From Paenibacillus sacheonensis (lineage in GTDB: Bacteria > Bacillota > Bacilli > Paenibacillales > Paenibacillaceae): a DNA stretch of 64,000 bases. The position numbers and the translations under genes were made by a program. The notes under the pieces are model-generated. The model was not told the origin of the DNA and searched no databases. It worked only from the letters and a program-made list of their open reading frames with translations. The stretch spans positions 1 to 64,000 of the forward strand of contig NZ_JAAAMU010000021.1 in the NCBI RefSeq assembly GCF_009909195.1, read 5' to 3'. Position 1 is the first letter of the stretch, and each line of letters starts with the position of its first letter. Of this stretch, positions 26,314 through 35,624 are shown one piece after another.

Positions 26314-26562
26314 GCCTGGATGTGAAGCAGCGCCGTCCCGGCCGCGCATGGCAATGAAAGCCGAAAATCGGCGCCGCGAACGCCCAATTTGGCTTTTCCG
26401 GTGAGCGATGCTTAACGAGAAATGTAGAATTACGCGATATCCTGCGAAAACCCGGGCCATTTCCAAGCAATGCCTTGTCGATTTCTTGGGACAGCAGTAA
26501 ACTGGAACTAGACCATCATTGCTGTTACTTACTGGCACCATAACGGGCAGGAGGATCACAAC

Positions 26563-27894
26563 GTGTACAAATTGCTGATCGTAGATGACGAGAAAGAGAT
26601 TCGCGAAGGCCTTGCCTCGTGGGCCTGGAATAATGTCGATATCGAGGTGGCAGGCATGTGCTCGCATGGATTGGAAGCGCTTCAATTCGTTGAGGAGCAT
26701 CCTGTGGACCTCGTCGTCACGGATATTCGCATGCCGTTCATGGACGGCATCGAGCTGATGAATGCATTGAATGTACGCTATCCGTTCATCCGCGTCGTTA
26801 TTCTTTCCGGCTATAGCGATTTTGAATATGCGCAGAAAGCGCTGCAGTTCGGCGCGATCGATTATTTGCTCAAGCCGCTTCAATTCCAAATGCTGCACGA
26901 TACGTTTACCCGGGCAGTGGGACGACTCCGCGAAGAGAAACAGGCGGAATTCCGCGTGTCGGTTCTGAAGCGCAAGGCGGAAATGCTCACGCGGGTGCTG
27001 CGCGTCGATTTTCTGCGCCGCTTATTTCAGGAGCGCCTCTCGGAGGTTGACCTGGAGCAGGGCTGTTCGGACGGCGAGGTGCTGCTGGAGGGAGAGCGCT
27101 ACTCGGTCGCCGTGTTCCGGCCGGAGCGTTTGGCCGCGCCGGGAGTCGCCATCGGAGACAGGGAGAGGAAGCTGCTCGTCTTCTCGATCGACAATATTCT
27201 GACCGACCTCTGGGAAGGCAAGGAGCTTGGCTACCATTGGGTGAACGGGCAGACGGGCGATGCGTACGTGCTGTCCATGAAGCCGGATGCGGAAGCGCAT
27301 TTTGCCGAGCTGCTGCCGCAGTGGCGCAAATATAGAGGGTTATTCAAGTCGGCTTTCTCCGGAGGCATCGGCCATCCGGTAGGATCGCCTGGCGATATTT
27401 TCTTATCCGCCCAGACGGCATTAGGCGCGCTGGCCGCCGGCACGGAAGCGGGCACGCTTGCGATCGGTCGGCATGACGCCTTGCCGAGCCGCGCGATCCC
27501 GGCCGTTCTCGCGAGCAAGGAACAGAACGCTGCTGCGGCTGTTGCCGAGAGCGTCCGCGAATCGGCCGAGGAGCCGGTCAGCATGCTCTTAGTGCAGGCT
27601 AAGCAGTATATTCGCGAGCATTTCGACCGCAGTTTGACCTTGAAAGAGGTCGCGGACCAAGTGCATATCTCCGGGAGCCATCTATTCGCGCTGTTCAAGA
27701 ATTCGGGACAGACCTTCCTCAGCTATCTCACTTCCATCCGTCTGCAGCGGGCCATGGAGCTGCTCGGCGGCACGAATCTCAAAATCTATGAAATCGTCGA
27801 ACAGGTCGGTTATTCCGATCCGGCGTACTTTACGGAAGTGTTCAAGAAATACACCGGCAAGACCCCGCATGAATATCGCAGCAAAACGAGGTAA
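26563..27894 (+). CDS. YesN-type response regulator (receiver + AraC HTH)
   Basis: The 443-residue regulator has a receiver domain (1-120; Asp54 in 'LVVTDIRMPFMDG'), a linker of ~220 residues and a C-terminal AraC DNA-binding domain (~340-440: 'LTLKEVADQVHISGSHLFALFKNSGQTFLSYLTSIRLQRAMELL' and 'IYEIVEQVGYSDPAYFTEVFKKYTG'). YesN regulators act with YesM kinases to induce nearby carbohydrate uptake genes. The kinase gene follows 17 bases downstream. The GH16 and ABC importer genes downstream are the likely targets. The site AGGAGG precedes the GTG start. Confidence 0.94.
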   Translation: MYKLLIVDDEKEIREGLASWAWNNVDIEVAGMCSHGLEALQFVEEHPVDLVVTDIRMPFMDGIELMNALNVRYPFIRVVILSGYSDFEYAQKALQFGAIDYLLKPLQFQMLHDTFTRAVGRLREEKQAEFRVSVLKRKAEMLTRVLRVDFLRRLFQERLSEVDLEQGCSDGEVLLEGERYSVAVFRPERLAAPGVAIGDRERKLLVFSIDNILTDLWEGKELGYHWVNGQTGDAYVLSMKPDAEAHFAELLPQWRKYRGLFKSAFSGGIGHPVGSPGDIFLSAQTALGALAAGTEAGTLAIGRHDALPSRAIPAVLASKEQNAAAAVAESVRESAEEPVSMLLVQAKQYIREHFDRSLTLKEVADQVHISGSHLFALFKNSGQTFLSYLTSIRLQRAMELLGGTNLKIYEIVEQVGYSDPAYFTEVFKKYTGKTPHEYRSKTR

Positions 27895-27911
27895 CCCCGG
27901 AGGGAGACGGC

Positions 27912-30656
27912 ATGCTTAGACGGTTCGGACCGACGCCGAGGCGGATTGTTATTCTCTCGGCGGCGCTTACCCTGATTACGCAGCTTGCGCTGGCCTATAT
28001 CGGGTTGACCTACATGAACACCATCGACAAGTCGCTGCACGAGAAACGCTCGCAGGATATTCTGTACCAATTCCAGCAAAACGTGCTCGTTCAATTGAAC
28101 GATATCGATAATTTGATGCTGCTCCTCCAAACGCCGGAGTTCAGCGACTACTACAAGAATCTCATGCGGCTTCGCGACGAGGACGTCGCGGCTTTGGGCA
28201 TGCGGCAGCTGCAAGAGAAATTCAATACGCTGGCTCTCTCGACCGAATCGGTGCAGGCGGTTTATTTTTTGTCGAAAAACTCCGTTCAGCGCTCCCTGGT
28301 GCAGAAAATCCAATCCGCTTCGTTCACGGACCTGCCGCTGCTGGATCAAGACCGGCTGCATTATTCCAGGCTGGACAAGCTGATATTGCCCGACCGCGAG
28401 CAGCTGACGAAGTATTCGAAGGCGGACTTTGCCAAGTACTTCAAGACCGACAACCCGATGCTGGAGAAAGCGGACATCAAGCAGCTGAAGGCGTTCATGG
28501 CGGAAATCCAGGACCGGCTCGTCTTCTCGAACGGCAACGAGAACGGCGTGCTTACGATGATCGTGCTGAGCGACCGTTTCTTTCAGCAGGCCATCCCCGA
28601 CAAGTCGCCGGACGGCACCTATTATTCCGTCATCGGCAAGGACAATCGCCTGCTGTGGACGACGGCGCCTTCGAATCCGCTCAAGCTGACCGAACAGAAC
28701 GATTCTCCCGGCGACAAGGAACGGAAGCCGTCCGCCTCGTACAACAATGCGATCAAGGAGCTGCTCCCGTTCAAGCTGAGCATCGTGTACACGGATAAGG
28801 CGGCCGGGGCCAGCATGCTCCGCGACGAGCGCATCTACCAGATGGCGGTCCTGTCGCTTCTCACGCTGCTCTTCACCGTGCTGTTCAGCTATTTCTATTT
28901 GAAGCAGGTGTTCAAGCCGTTCCGCATGATTTCCAAACAGATCAAGAACTTCACCCTCAGCAGCGAGTGGCTGCTGAACTCCCTTCCGGAAGGGCTGATC
29001 AAGAAGGGCTTTCACGCCGTGTCCATGCGCAACAAGATCATTCTTGTCTTGATTTTGGCCGTCGGCATCCCGGCCGTGGCGGACGGGATCCTGTACAGCT
29101 GGATATCGAAGCACGACATTCAGCGCGAGGTGAAGGCGTCCGTCGACGTGACGGGGAGTTTCTCCGAGGTCAGCATCCGCAACCGGCTGCAGTTTACGGA
29201 AACGATCCTGAAGGAAATATCCGCGAGCCGGCAGCTGCAGGATTACGTCACGAACAATTACACGACGCCGCTGCTGATGGGCGGGCTTACGACGAATCTG
29301 CTCATGTTTCCGGGGCTTAACGATATCTCGTATTTCGTCCTGCTCGACGAGAACGGGAACTGTATCTATTCGTCCATCTTCTCCAATAACAAGAGCGCGT
29401 TCAATACCGACAAGGCCTTCTTGACGGATCGTTCCGAGCCGTACTGGATTACGAATTACAATAACGTCTTTAATCCGTTGTCGATGGCGCTCGTGAAGCG
29501 GCTGGATGGACCGGGAATTAACGGGGAGGCCACGTTTCTCCTCATGGTTCCGAAGCAGTCGATCTTCGAAAATATCGATTCGGGATTGATTAATACGTCG
29601 TACGTCATCTCCGACGCCAAGGGTCATCCGATCTACGAGTCGCGCCTGCGCACCATCAGCGAGGCCCCCGGCCAGCACTATTTCGCCAGCAGCATTCCGA
29701 ACACGGACTGGAAACTGACGATCGGCTTCGTCTTCAATGACGTGCTCGAGAAGAACCGCGAATATCAGGAGCAATTCCTGCTCTTCACGTCCATCGTGCT
29801 GCTGCTGTCCGTCGTGGTGGCGGTCGCGATCGCGATACAACTGGTCAAGCCGATTCACCGGCTGAAGGAGACGATGCTTCGGGTCGGCGAAGGCGATCTG
29901 TCCTTGCGCTTGGATGACTTCGACCATACCGAGATCGGCGGTATCGTGCGCAGCTACAACCGGATGATCGATCAGCTGGACCGGGTCATGCGGGAAGAGA
30001 ACGAGCTGATCGCCATGAAGACGAGGGCGGAGCTCGATATGCTGCAGGCGCAGATCAATCCGCATTTTCTGTACAACACGCTGGAAGTCATCAACATGCG
30101 CAGCATGAAGAGCGGCAATCTCGAGGTGAGCGCCATCGTCGGCGCGCTGGCGGACTTGTTCCGCTACAGCATCGCCAAAGGTTCGGATATCGTGGAGCTG
30201 GAGAAAGAGCTGGCGCATGTCGCCAATTACGTGACCATTCAGCAGATTCGCTTCGGCCACAGCTTCGAGGTGAATTACGAGGTGCCGGACGAGCTGCGTG
30301 GCAAGCCGATCGTGCGGTTCGTGCTCCAGCCGATCATCGAGAATGCGATCAAGCATGGCTTCCAAGGGTGGGAAGAGGGCGGTCTCATCGTCGTCTCGGC
30401 ATCGGAAGAGAACGGTTATCTGAAGGTGAGAATCGCCGATAACGGGATCGGCATGGACCGAGAAACGCTGGAGCATCTGAGAACCGACCTGCAGCGGGAA
30501 TACGGCAAAGAGCAGAGCGACGAGAACGGGATCGGGCTGCGCAACGTCTATCAGCGGCTCAGGCTGATTTACAAGGAACAGATGGCCATGACGATCGAGA
30601 GCAGCGAGATGAGAGGGACGACGATTACGCTGACCGTACCTTCGCAAAGTCCTTAG
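27912..30656 (+). CDS. YesM-type sensor kinase with two tandem extracytoplasmic sensor modules
   Basis: At 914 residues this is about 300 longer than a normal YesM kinase (~580-600). There are four membrane helices (~13-32, 311-332, 374-398, 622-645) enclosing two separate external domains (~33-310 and ~399-621). Then come HAMP (~645-700), the His_kinase domain with His718 in 'INPHFLYNTLEVI' and a HATPase with 'QPIIENAIKHGF' and 'DNGIGM'. The second helix pair plus HAMP and kinase is a complete YesM; the first half looks like an added sensor. It pairs with the YesN regulator just upstream. The expected signals are extracellular sugars. Confidence 0.93.
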   Translation: MLRRFGPTPRRIVILSAALTLITQLALAYIGLTYMNTIDKSLHEKRSQDILYQFQQNVLVQLNDIDNLMLLLQTPEFSDYYKNLMRLRDEDVAALGMRQLQEKFNTLALSTESVQAVYFLSKNSVQRSLVQKIQSASFTDLPLLDQDRLHYSRLDKLILPDREQLTKYSKADFAKYFKTDNPMLEKADIKQLKAFMAEIQDRLVFSNGNENGVLTMIVLSDRFFQQAIPDKSPDGTYYSVIGKDNRLLWTTAPSNPLKLTEQNDSPGDKERKPSASYNNAIKELLPFKLSIVYTDKAAGASMLRDERIYQMAVLSLLTLLFTVLFSYFYLKQVFKPFRMISKQIKNFTLSSEWLLNSLPEGLIKKGFHAVSMRNKIILVLILAVGIPAVADGILYSWISKHDIQREVKASVDVTGSFSEVSIRNRLQFTETILKEISASRQLQDYVTNNYTTPLLMGGLTTNLLMFPGLNDISYFVLLDENGNCIYSSIFSNNKSAFNTDKAFLTDRSEPYWITNYNNVFNPLSMALVKRLDGPGINGEATFLLMVPKQSIFENIDSGLINTSYVISDAKGHPIYESRLRTISEAPGQHYFASSIPNTDWKLTIGFVFNDVLEKNREYQEQFLLFTSIVLLLSVVVAVAIAIQLVKPIHRLKETMLRVGEGDLSLRLDDFDHTEIGGIVRSYNRMIDQLDRVMREENELIAMKTRAELDMLQAQINPHFLYNTLEVINMRSMKSGNLEVSAIVGALADLFRYSIAKGSDIVELEKELAHVANYVTIQQIRFGHSFEVNYEVPDELRGKPIVRFVLQPIIENAIKHGFQGWEEGGLIVVSASEENGYLKVRIADNGIGMDRETLEHLRTDLQREYGKEQSDENGIGLRNVYQRLRLIYKEQMAMTIESSEMRGTTITLTVPSQSP

Positions 30657-30804
30657 GAAATACCATACAAATCGGAAGATCGCCGTATTATACGCTTCAA
30701 GCCCCTGTGCTATCCTGAATGCGAGTTCGGTATCCGGGAGGGGGTGTCCGCGAATCGAGGTACCATTGTAAACCCATTCTTGCGAAGAGGAGATGGAAAT
30801 TGCA

Positions 30805-32994
30805 ATGCGATTAAGCGGAAAGAAAGCGATGGTGAAATTGCTGTTGATTGCGCTGCTCTTGTCCGTGCTGCCGATTGCTTACGGCGTAGCGGAGGCATCG
30901 CCGCTGCCGACCGGCTGGTCGAACGCCGACATCGGCACGACGGGGGTAGCGGGAAGCTCGGATTACAACACGACGAACGGAACGTTTACGGTGAAAGGCG
31001 CCGGCAGCGACGTGTGGGGCAAGAACGATTCGTTCCAATTCGCCTCCACGGCGATGAGCGGCGACGGCAGCATCGTTGCCAAGGTCGCAACGATGCAGTA
31101 TACGCAAGCGTGGGCCAAGACCGGCATCATGATTCGGAATAACAACACCACGGGCTCCGTCCAGTTCTCGCTATTCTCGACGATGAACGGGCTGCTCATG
31201 GTGTACCGGAACGCGGCGGGCACGGATGCCCAAGGCGTGCAGGTAGGCGGCGTATTCTCGCCGGTCTGGCTGAAGATCACGCGCGCGGGCAACGTGTTCA
31301 CGGGTTTCTATTCGACGAACGGCACGAGTTGGACGCAGATCGGCACCCCGCAGACGATCGCGATGGGCACCAGTACGCTCAAAGGGCTGGCCGTAACCTC
31401 GACGGATACGACGCAGCTGAACACGTCCACCTTTACGGACGTTGACGGCACGACGACGACGCCTCCGCCGACGGGTACGACGTATTACAAGCTTCCGAGC
31501 CGCTGGCTGTCGACCCAATATCTCTACGACGGCGGCACGCGGGTGAATTACGGGACGGGCAGCGGCGATGCGTACCTCTGGAGCCTCGAGGACGCGTCCG
31601 GCGGCTACTACCGGATCAAGAACAAGTCGACCGGCAAATACATGGAGATCAGCGGCGGCGCGGCGCAGGTCGTCTGCTCCGACATCGCGTCGACCAATAC
31701 GACGAGCCATTGGGCGATCAACGTAATCTCCGGGTCGTTCGTATCGATCAAGAACCGCTCCAACAACGGGTATCTCAACGTCGAGGATCAGTTCGGCTAT
31801 CCGACGGCCAACCGCACGACGGCGCCGGACAACAACAATTGGTGGTCGGAGCAGTGGAAGCTCCAATATGACAGCGGCCCGACGCCTCCGGCGTTCTATC
31901 CGCAGAATCTGGTCTCCGTCTCTTCGCCGGCTTACGGCGCCAACGTCAGCGGCAATACCACGGTCAACATCGTGGCGCCGGGACTTACGACCGCGACCGC
32001 GAAGAGCTGGCTTCCCGGCGGCACGTACGGCTCCGACAGCACGGTCGCGACGGTGACGCTGGACGCTTCGGGCCGCGGCTCGTTCGTCTTCCCGGCGAAC
32101 AGCTATCCGCACGGTCCGATATCGGTGCGCATCACGGGCACGAACGGCAGCGTGTCGGATACGAGCTATCTGCAGCTGTACAATATGGGCGGCGTGACCT
32201 GGAACGAAGGCATGCCGTCGACGGCGCCGGCGCAAGCGAGCGGCATGTCGCTCGTGTTCTCGGACGACTTCAACGCGATGCCTTCGATCTCGAGCAACGG
32301 CAGCGGCGCGACGTATGCCGCGCATAAGCCGGGCGGAGGCGACTTCGGACTCATTCCGTTCGCCGACCCGACGGGCACGGGCAATCCGTTCTCGCAAGTC
32401 GGGACGTACCTGCGTATCCGAGCGGACGCGAACAAGAACACGGCAGGCTTGATCTCCTCGCTCAAGCTCGACGGCACGGGCATCACCGCCCAAGCGCCGG
32501 CTTACTTCGAAGCGCGCCTGATCGGTCCTTCCGCGCCGGGCAGCTGGCCGGCGTTCTGGCTCATGACGAAGAACACGTACCAAGGGCTGTCCGTGCCGGC
32601 GGATGAGCTGGACACGATCGAAGCTTACGGCGGCGGGGGAGCGGGCAATCCGAACCAGGATTACGGCTACTGGACGTCCTCGCATACGTGGAATTACACC
32701 AGCACGGTTACGGGCGGCATCTATCAGCAGCAGCCGATGAACACGATCGGCGGAGGCGGCGGCTGGGCCATGACGCCGCATGTGTACGGAACGAAGATCA
32801 CGCTGACCGATACGATCTATTATCTGGACGGCATCGAGGTGGGCCGCCATCCGACGACGGATCTCTCCAAGACGCAGCCTATGTTCTTCATGTTGAACCT
32901 GGCTGCCGGCGGCAACGGCTGGCCGATGGACCTGTCCCGCTACAACGGCACGATCGATATGTACGTCGACTACGTCAGGGTTTACAAGCAATAG
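30805..32994 (+). CDS. Secreted multidomain glycoside hydrolase family 16
   Basis: The 729-residue enzyme has a signal peptide (to ~residue 31). An N-terminal jelly-roll module follows (~35-210, DUF1349/CBM-like, 'WGKNDSFQFAS', 'AWAKTGIMIRNN'), then a ricin-like beta-trefoil carbohydrate module (~225-360, 'YYRIKNKSTGKYMEI', 'FVSIKNRSNNGYLNVED'). Next is an Ig-like domain (~365-465) and a C-terminal GH16 catalytic domain (~475-729). Catalytic residues are E601, D603 and E606 in 'DELDTIEAYG'. GH16 enzymes cut beta-1,3/1,4-glucans, agarose, carrageenan and related polymers; the exact substrate is unknown. The ATG at 30805 follows GGAGATG. Confidence 0.9.
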   Translation: MRLSGKKAMVKLLLIALLLSVLPIAYGVAEASPLPTGWSNADIGTTGVAGSSDYNTTNGTFTVKGAGSDVWGKNDSFQFASTAMSGDGSIVAKVATMQYTQAWAKTGIMIRNNNTTGSVQFSLFSTMNGLLMVYRNAAGTDAQGVQVGGVFSPVWLKITRAGNVFTGFYSTNGTSWTQIGTPQTIAMGTSTLKGLAVTSTDTTQLNTSTFTDVDGTTTTPPPTGTTYYKLPSRWLSTQYLYDGGTRVNYGTGSGDAYLWSLEDASGGYYRIKNKSTGKYMEISGGAAQVVCSDIASTNTTSHWAINVISGSFVSIKNRSNNGYLNVEDQFGYPTANRTTAPDNNNWWSEQWKLQYDSGPTPPAFYPQNLVSVSSPAYGANVSGNTTVNIVAPGLTTATAKSWLPGGTYGSDSTVATVTLDASGRGSFVFPANSYPHGPISVRITGTNGSVSDTSYLQLYNMGGVTWNEGMPSTAPAQASGMSLVFSDDFNAMPSISSNGSGATYAAHKPGGGDFGLIPFADPTGTGNPFSQVGTYLRIRADANKNTAGLISSLKLDGTGITAQAPAYFEARLIGPSAPGSWPAFWLMTKNTYQGLSVPADELDTIEAYGGGGAGNPNQDYGYWTSSHTWNYTSTVTGGIYQQQPMNTIGGGGGWAMTPHVYGTKITLTDTIYYLDGIEVGRHPTTDLSKTQPMFFMLNLAAGGNGWPMDLSRYNGTIDMYVDYVRVYKQ

Positions 32995-32998
32995 CGCT

Positions 32999-33040
32999 AA
33001 GCTGCCGGCAGGCTAGCAAGATCTGCCGGCAGCTTTTTTT
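32999..33040 (+). terminator. Terminator of GH16 gene
   Basis: AAGCTGCCGGCA pairs perfectly with TGCCGGCAGCTT, followed by five further T. Confidence 0.92.
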
Positions 33041-33120
33041 GGCCGATTCCGGGCGATTCTACCGGCGATCGTCGTCCGGAACACCATACGATTACCCCGT
33101 AAAATTGGAGGATCATCGTA

Positions 33121-33134
33121 TACAAACGCTTACA
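33121..33134 (-). promoter_or_regulatory. Candidate CcpA cre site before sugar ABC operon
   Basis: On the minus strand TGTAAGCGTTTGTA matches the cre consensus (TGWNANCGNTNWCA) at all but two positions, 64 bases before the binding-protein start. It would allow glucose repression of the importer. Judged by eye only. Confidence 0.5.
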
Positions 33135-33197
33135 TTTTGCATGGTATCCTTAGTTCAGCAACAAATTATCAAGAGCTTCTCCAAGGGGGATAAGAAG

Positions 33198-34643
33198 TTG
33201 AGAAAATGGTCTATTATGCTGACGGCGGTTACGGCCGCTGCGGTAGTGCTATCAGGCTGCGGAAACAACAACAACGGAGGCGGGAATACCGCCGAGAACA
33301 ATGGCGCCAATGCACCGGCAGCGAATAACGGCGCGAACGCGCCCGCCAACGATGCAGGAACGGACAATGGCGGAGACAAGCCGGCGAGCGGGGAAGTCGT
33401 CACCATTCGAACGAGCATCTCCGACGGCGAGCTGTCCAAAGAGCAAATCGCCGAGTTCGAGAAAGAGCATCCGAACATCAAGATCCAAATCGATGCGGTC
33501 GACGCGACGAAATTGGCTGCGCAGCTCGCTACGGGCGACGCGCCCGACGTTATCCGCCTGTCCGGCGTATTCGATCTTCCGGGCTACGTCATCAAAGGCA
33601 TCGCGCTTGACCTGACCGACCGCATGAACACGAGCACCGTCATCAAACAGGACGACCTGCTTCCGATCTCGAACGTCTACCGTTTCGACGGCAAGACGGT
33701 CGGCACGGGCCCGGTATACGGTTTGCCGAAAGACTGGTCCAACGACTATGCCATCTTCTATAACAAGAAATTGTTCGACGCTGCCGGCGTACCGGTACCG
33801 GATGCCTCCAAGCCTCTGACGTGGCCTGAAGTCATGGACTTGGCCAAGAAGCTGACGATCAAGGACGGCGACAAAATCAAGCAATACGGTCTGGCCGCCA
33901 ACGAATGGGGCAAGACGGAGCCGAACTTCAACAACCTGCTCCAATACCTGCTTAGCGCGGGCGTGAACATCAGCTCGGACGACAACAGCTCCGTCGACTT
34001 CAACAAACCGGAAGTCAAAGATTACATCAACATGTGGGTAGACGCCGTGAAGAGCAACGTCGGACCGAACTCGGTCAACAATGACCAAACATCCGGCGGC
34101 GACCTCTTCTTCAAGGATCAAGTGGCCATGATCATCGACGGCTACTGGTACAGCGGCGCGATCCGCAGCAACGAAGGCGCGAAAACGCATTTGGCCGACT
34201 ACGGCATGCTGCCGACGCCGATCGCTCCGAACGGAGCGCGCGTAGCGCCTACGGGCGGCGCGACAGGCGCGATCATCAACAAAGCCAGCAAACATCCGGA
34301 CGAAGCATGGACGTTCTATGAATGGTTCTTCGGCGGCAAGCCTGCCGACGATCGCGCTTCGACAGGCTGGGGCCTGCCGGCGTTCAAGAGCAAAATGGAA
34401 CTGCTGCCAAAGGAATCCGACTTCGACAAGCAAGTGAACACGGTGCTCCAAGACGAGCAAAACTACACGGGCCAATACCTGAACGTGAACCCGTACCTCG
34501 CGGGCGGCGGCTGGGCAATCTTCGATAAATACGTCCAACCGCTCTACTTCGGCAAATCGAATATCGACGAAGCGGTCGCCGGCATGACCAAAGACGCGAA
34601 CGTCGCGATCCAAGAAGCGAAAGACGCAGTCGACAGCCAATAA
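33198..34643 (+). CDS. Sugar ABC transporter substrate-binding lipoprotein
   Basis: The 481-residue extracellular solute-binding protein (family 1) starts with a lipoprotein signal 'VVLSGC' whose Cys becomes lipid-anchored, then an Asn/Gly/Ala-rich flexible linker (~23-55). The binding fold has 'EFEKEHPNIKIQIDAV', 'LATGDAPDVIRLSG', 'GLPKDWSNDYAIFYNKKLFD' and 'GGATGAIINKASKHPDEAWTFYEWFFGG'. It captures oligosaccharides for the two permeases that follow. The start is TTG, supported by AAGGGGG eight bases upstream and the exact fit of the signal peptide. Confidence 0.94.
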   Translation: MRKWSIMLTAVTAAAVVLSGCGNNNNGGGNTAENNGANAPAANNGANAPANDAGTDNGGDKPASGEVVTIRTSISDGELSKEQIAEFEKEHPNIKIQIDAVDATKLAAQLATGDAPDVIRLSGVFDLPGYVIKGIALDLTDRMNTSTVIKQDDLLPISNVYRFDGKTVGTGPVYGLPKDWSNDYAIFYNKKLFDAAGVPVPDASKPLTWPEVMDLAKKLTIKDGDKIKQYGLAANEWGKTEPNFNNLLQYLLSAGVNISSDDNSSVDFNKPEVKDYINMWVDAVKSNVGPNSVNNDQTSGGDLFFKDQVAMIIDGYWYSGAIRSNEGAKTHLADYGMLPTPIAPNGARVAPTGGATGAIINKASKHPDEAWTFYEWFFGGKPADDRASTGWGLPAFKSKMELLPKESDFDKQVNTVLQDEQNYTGQYLNVNPYLAGGGWAIFDKYVQPLYFGKSNIDEAVAGMTKDANVAIQEAKDAVDSQ

Positions 34644-34670
34644 AGTCTTCGACAACCAGTCAAGTCTACC

Positions 34671-34704
34671 GGGGAGGGTTCCCAGCAGAACTCTCCCCTT
34701 CTTT
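34671..34704 (+). terminator. Partial terminator between binding protein and permease genes
   Basis: GGGGAGGGTTC pairs with GAACTCTCCCC over a six-base loop, followed by TTCTTT. Such leaky hairpins commonly keep binding-protein mRNA in excess over permease mRNA. Confidence 0.75.
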
Positions 34705-34724
34705 GTCCATAAAGGAGTGGAAAA

Positions 34725-35624
34725 ATGAAGGAGAAGACGAAGCGTACAATTGCGTTTTATTCGATGATATCGCCGTGGTTCGTCGTGTTTATACTGTTCG
34801 GTTTGTTTCCGATGCTGTACGGGCTCTATCTGAGCTTCACCAATTACTACGGATTCAACATCAAGCATTTGAAGTGGACCGGGTTTCATAATTACCACAA
34901 GGTTTTCACGGATTCGGATGCGATGTATTCTCTGGGCAGAACGCTGTACGTAACGGCTATCAACGTGCCGCTGAGCGTGTTGATCGGCCTCGGGCTTGCG
35001 ATGCTGCTGAACAAGCAGGTGAAGGGCGTAGGCGTGTATCGGACGCTTTTCTATCTGCCGTCCATCGTGCCGCCATTGGCCAGCGTCATCATGTGGAAAT
35101 TTATTTTCTCCAGCAACAACGGCATTTTCAACGGTATTTTGGATCGGCTCGGTTTGCCGACGGTGAACTGGCTCGGTTACGACTATGCCACGCCATCCTT
35201 GCTTATCATGCTTTTGTGGGGAGCCGGCGGCGGCATCATCATTAATTTGGCAGGGTTGAAAGGCATTCCGCGCGATCTTTATGAAGCCGCTTCCATCGAC
35301 GGCGCGACGCCGTTTAAGCGGACGATCTACTTAACGATGCCGCTCATGACGCCGGTAATCTTCTTTAATGTCATCAACGGTATCATCGGTTCCTTGCAAA
35401 TCTTGATGCAGCCGATCCTGCTGAACGGCACGGAGCTGCTCTCTCGTCCGATTCAACCGAACTATTTGTACGCCGTACACGCCTTCCAGCAAGTTTTCGC
35501 GTTCCAACGGTTTGCTTACGGCATGGCGCTGCTCTGGATTCTGTTCCTGGCTATTCTTATCTTGTCTATTATCGTCTTCACGACGAGTAAATATTGGGTT
35601 CACTACGAAACGGATCAGGAGTGA
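34725..35624 (+). CDS. Sugar ABC transporter permease (MalF-like)
   Basis: The 299-residue membrane protein has six helices and the cytoplasmic EAA motif 'EAASIDGATPFKRTIYLTMPLMTPV' that docks on the ATPase. It begins 'KRTIAFYSMISPWFVVFILFGLFPMLYGLYLSFTNY', typical of UgpA/MalF-type subunits. The stop overlaps the next permease start by one base. No ATPase gene is nearby, so the system probably uses a shared MsmX-type ATPase encoded elsewhere. Confidence 0.94.
   Translation: MKEKTKRTIAFYSMISPWFVVFILFGLFPMLYGLYLSFTNYYGFNIKHLKWTGFHNYHKVFTDSDAMYSLGRTLYVTAINVPLSVLIGLGLAMLLNKQVKGVGVYRTLFYLPSIVPPLASVIMWKFIFSSNNGIFNGILDRLGLPTVNWLGYDYATPSLLIMLLWGAGGGIIINLAGLKGIPRDLYEAASIDGATPFKRTIYLTMPLMTPVIFFNVINGIIGSLQILMQPILLNGTELLSRPIQPNYLYAVHAFQQVFAFQRFAYGMALLWILFLAILILSIIVFTTSKYWVHYETDQE

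Noticed and set aside
27810..30647. A 945-codon open frame on the minus strand opposite the YesM kinase gene
   Set aside because: It is a by-product of high-GC codon bias in the real plus-strand gene; it has no ribosome binding site and its translation is Arg/His/Gln/Val-rich without domain patterns.
31171..32991. A 606-codon minus-strand open frame opposite the GH16 gene
   Set aside because: Arg/Val/Ala-rich shadow without motifs; the plus strand carries the catalytic E-D-E residues.
33048..33197. N-terminal extension of the sugar-binding protein into the GH16 gene
   Set aside because: The TTG at 33198 has a perfectly placed AAGGGGG and begins an exact lipoprotein signal; the extension crosses a terminator.
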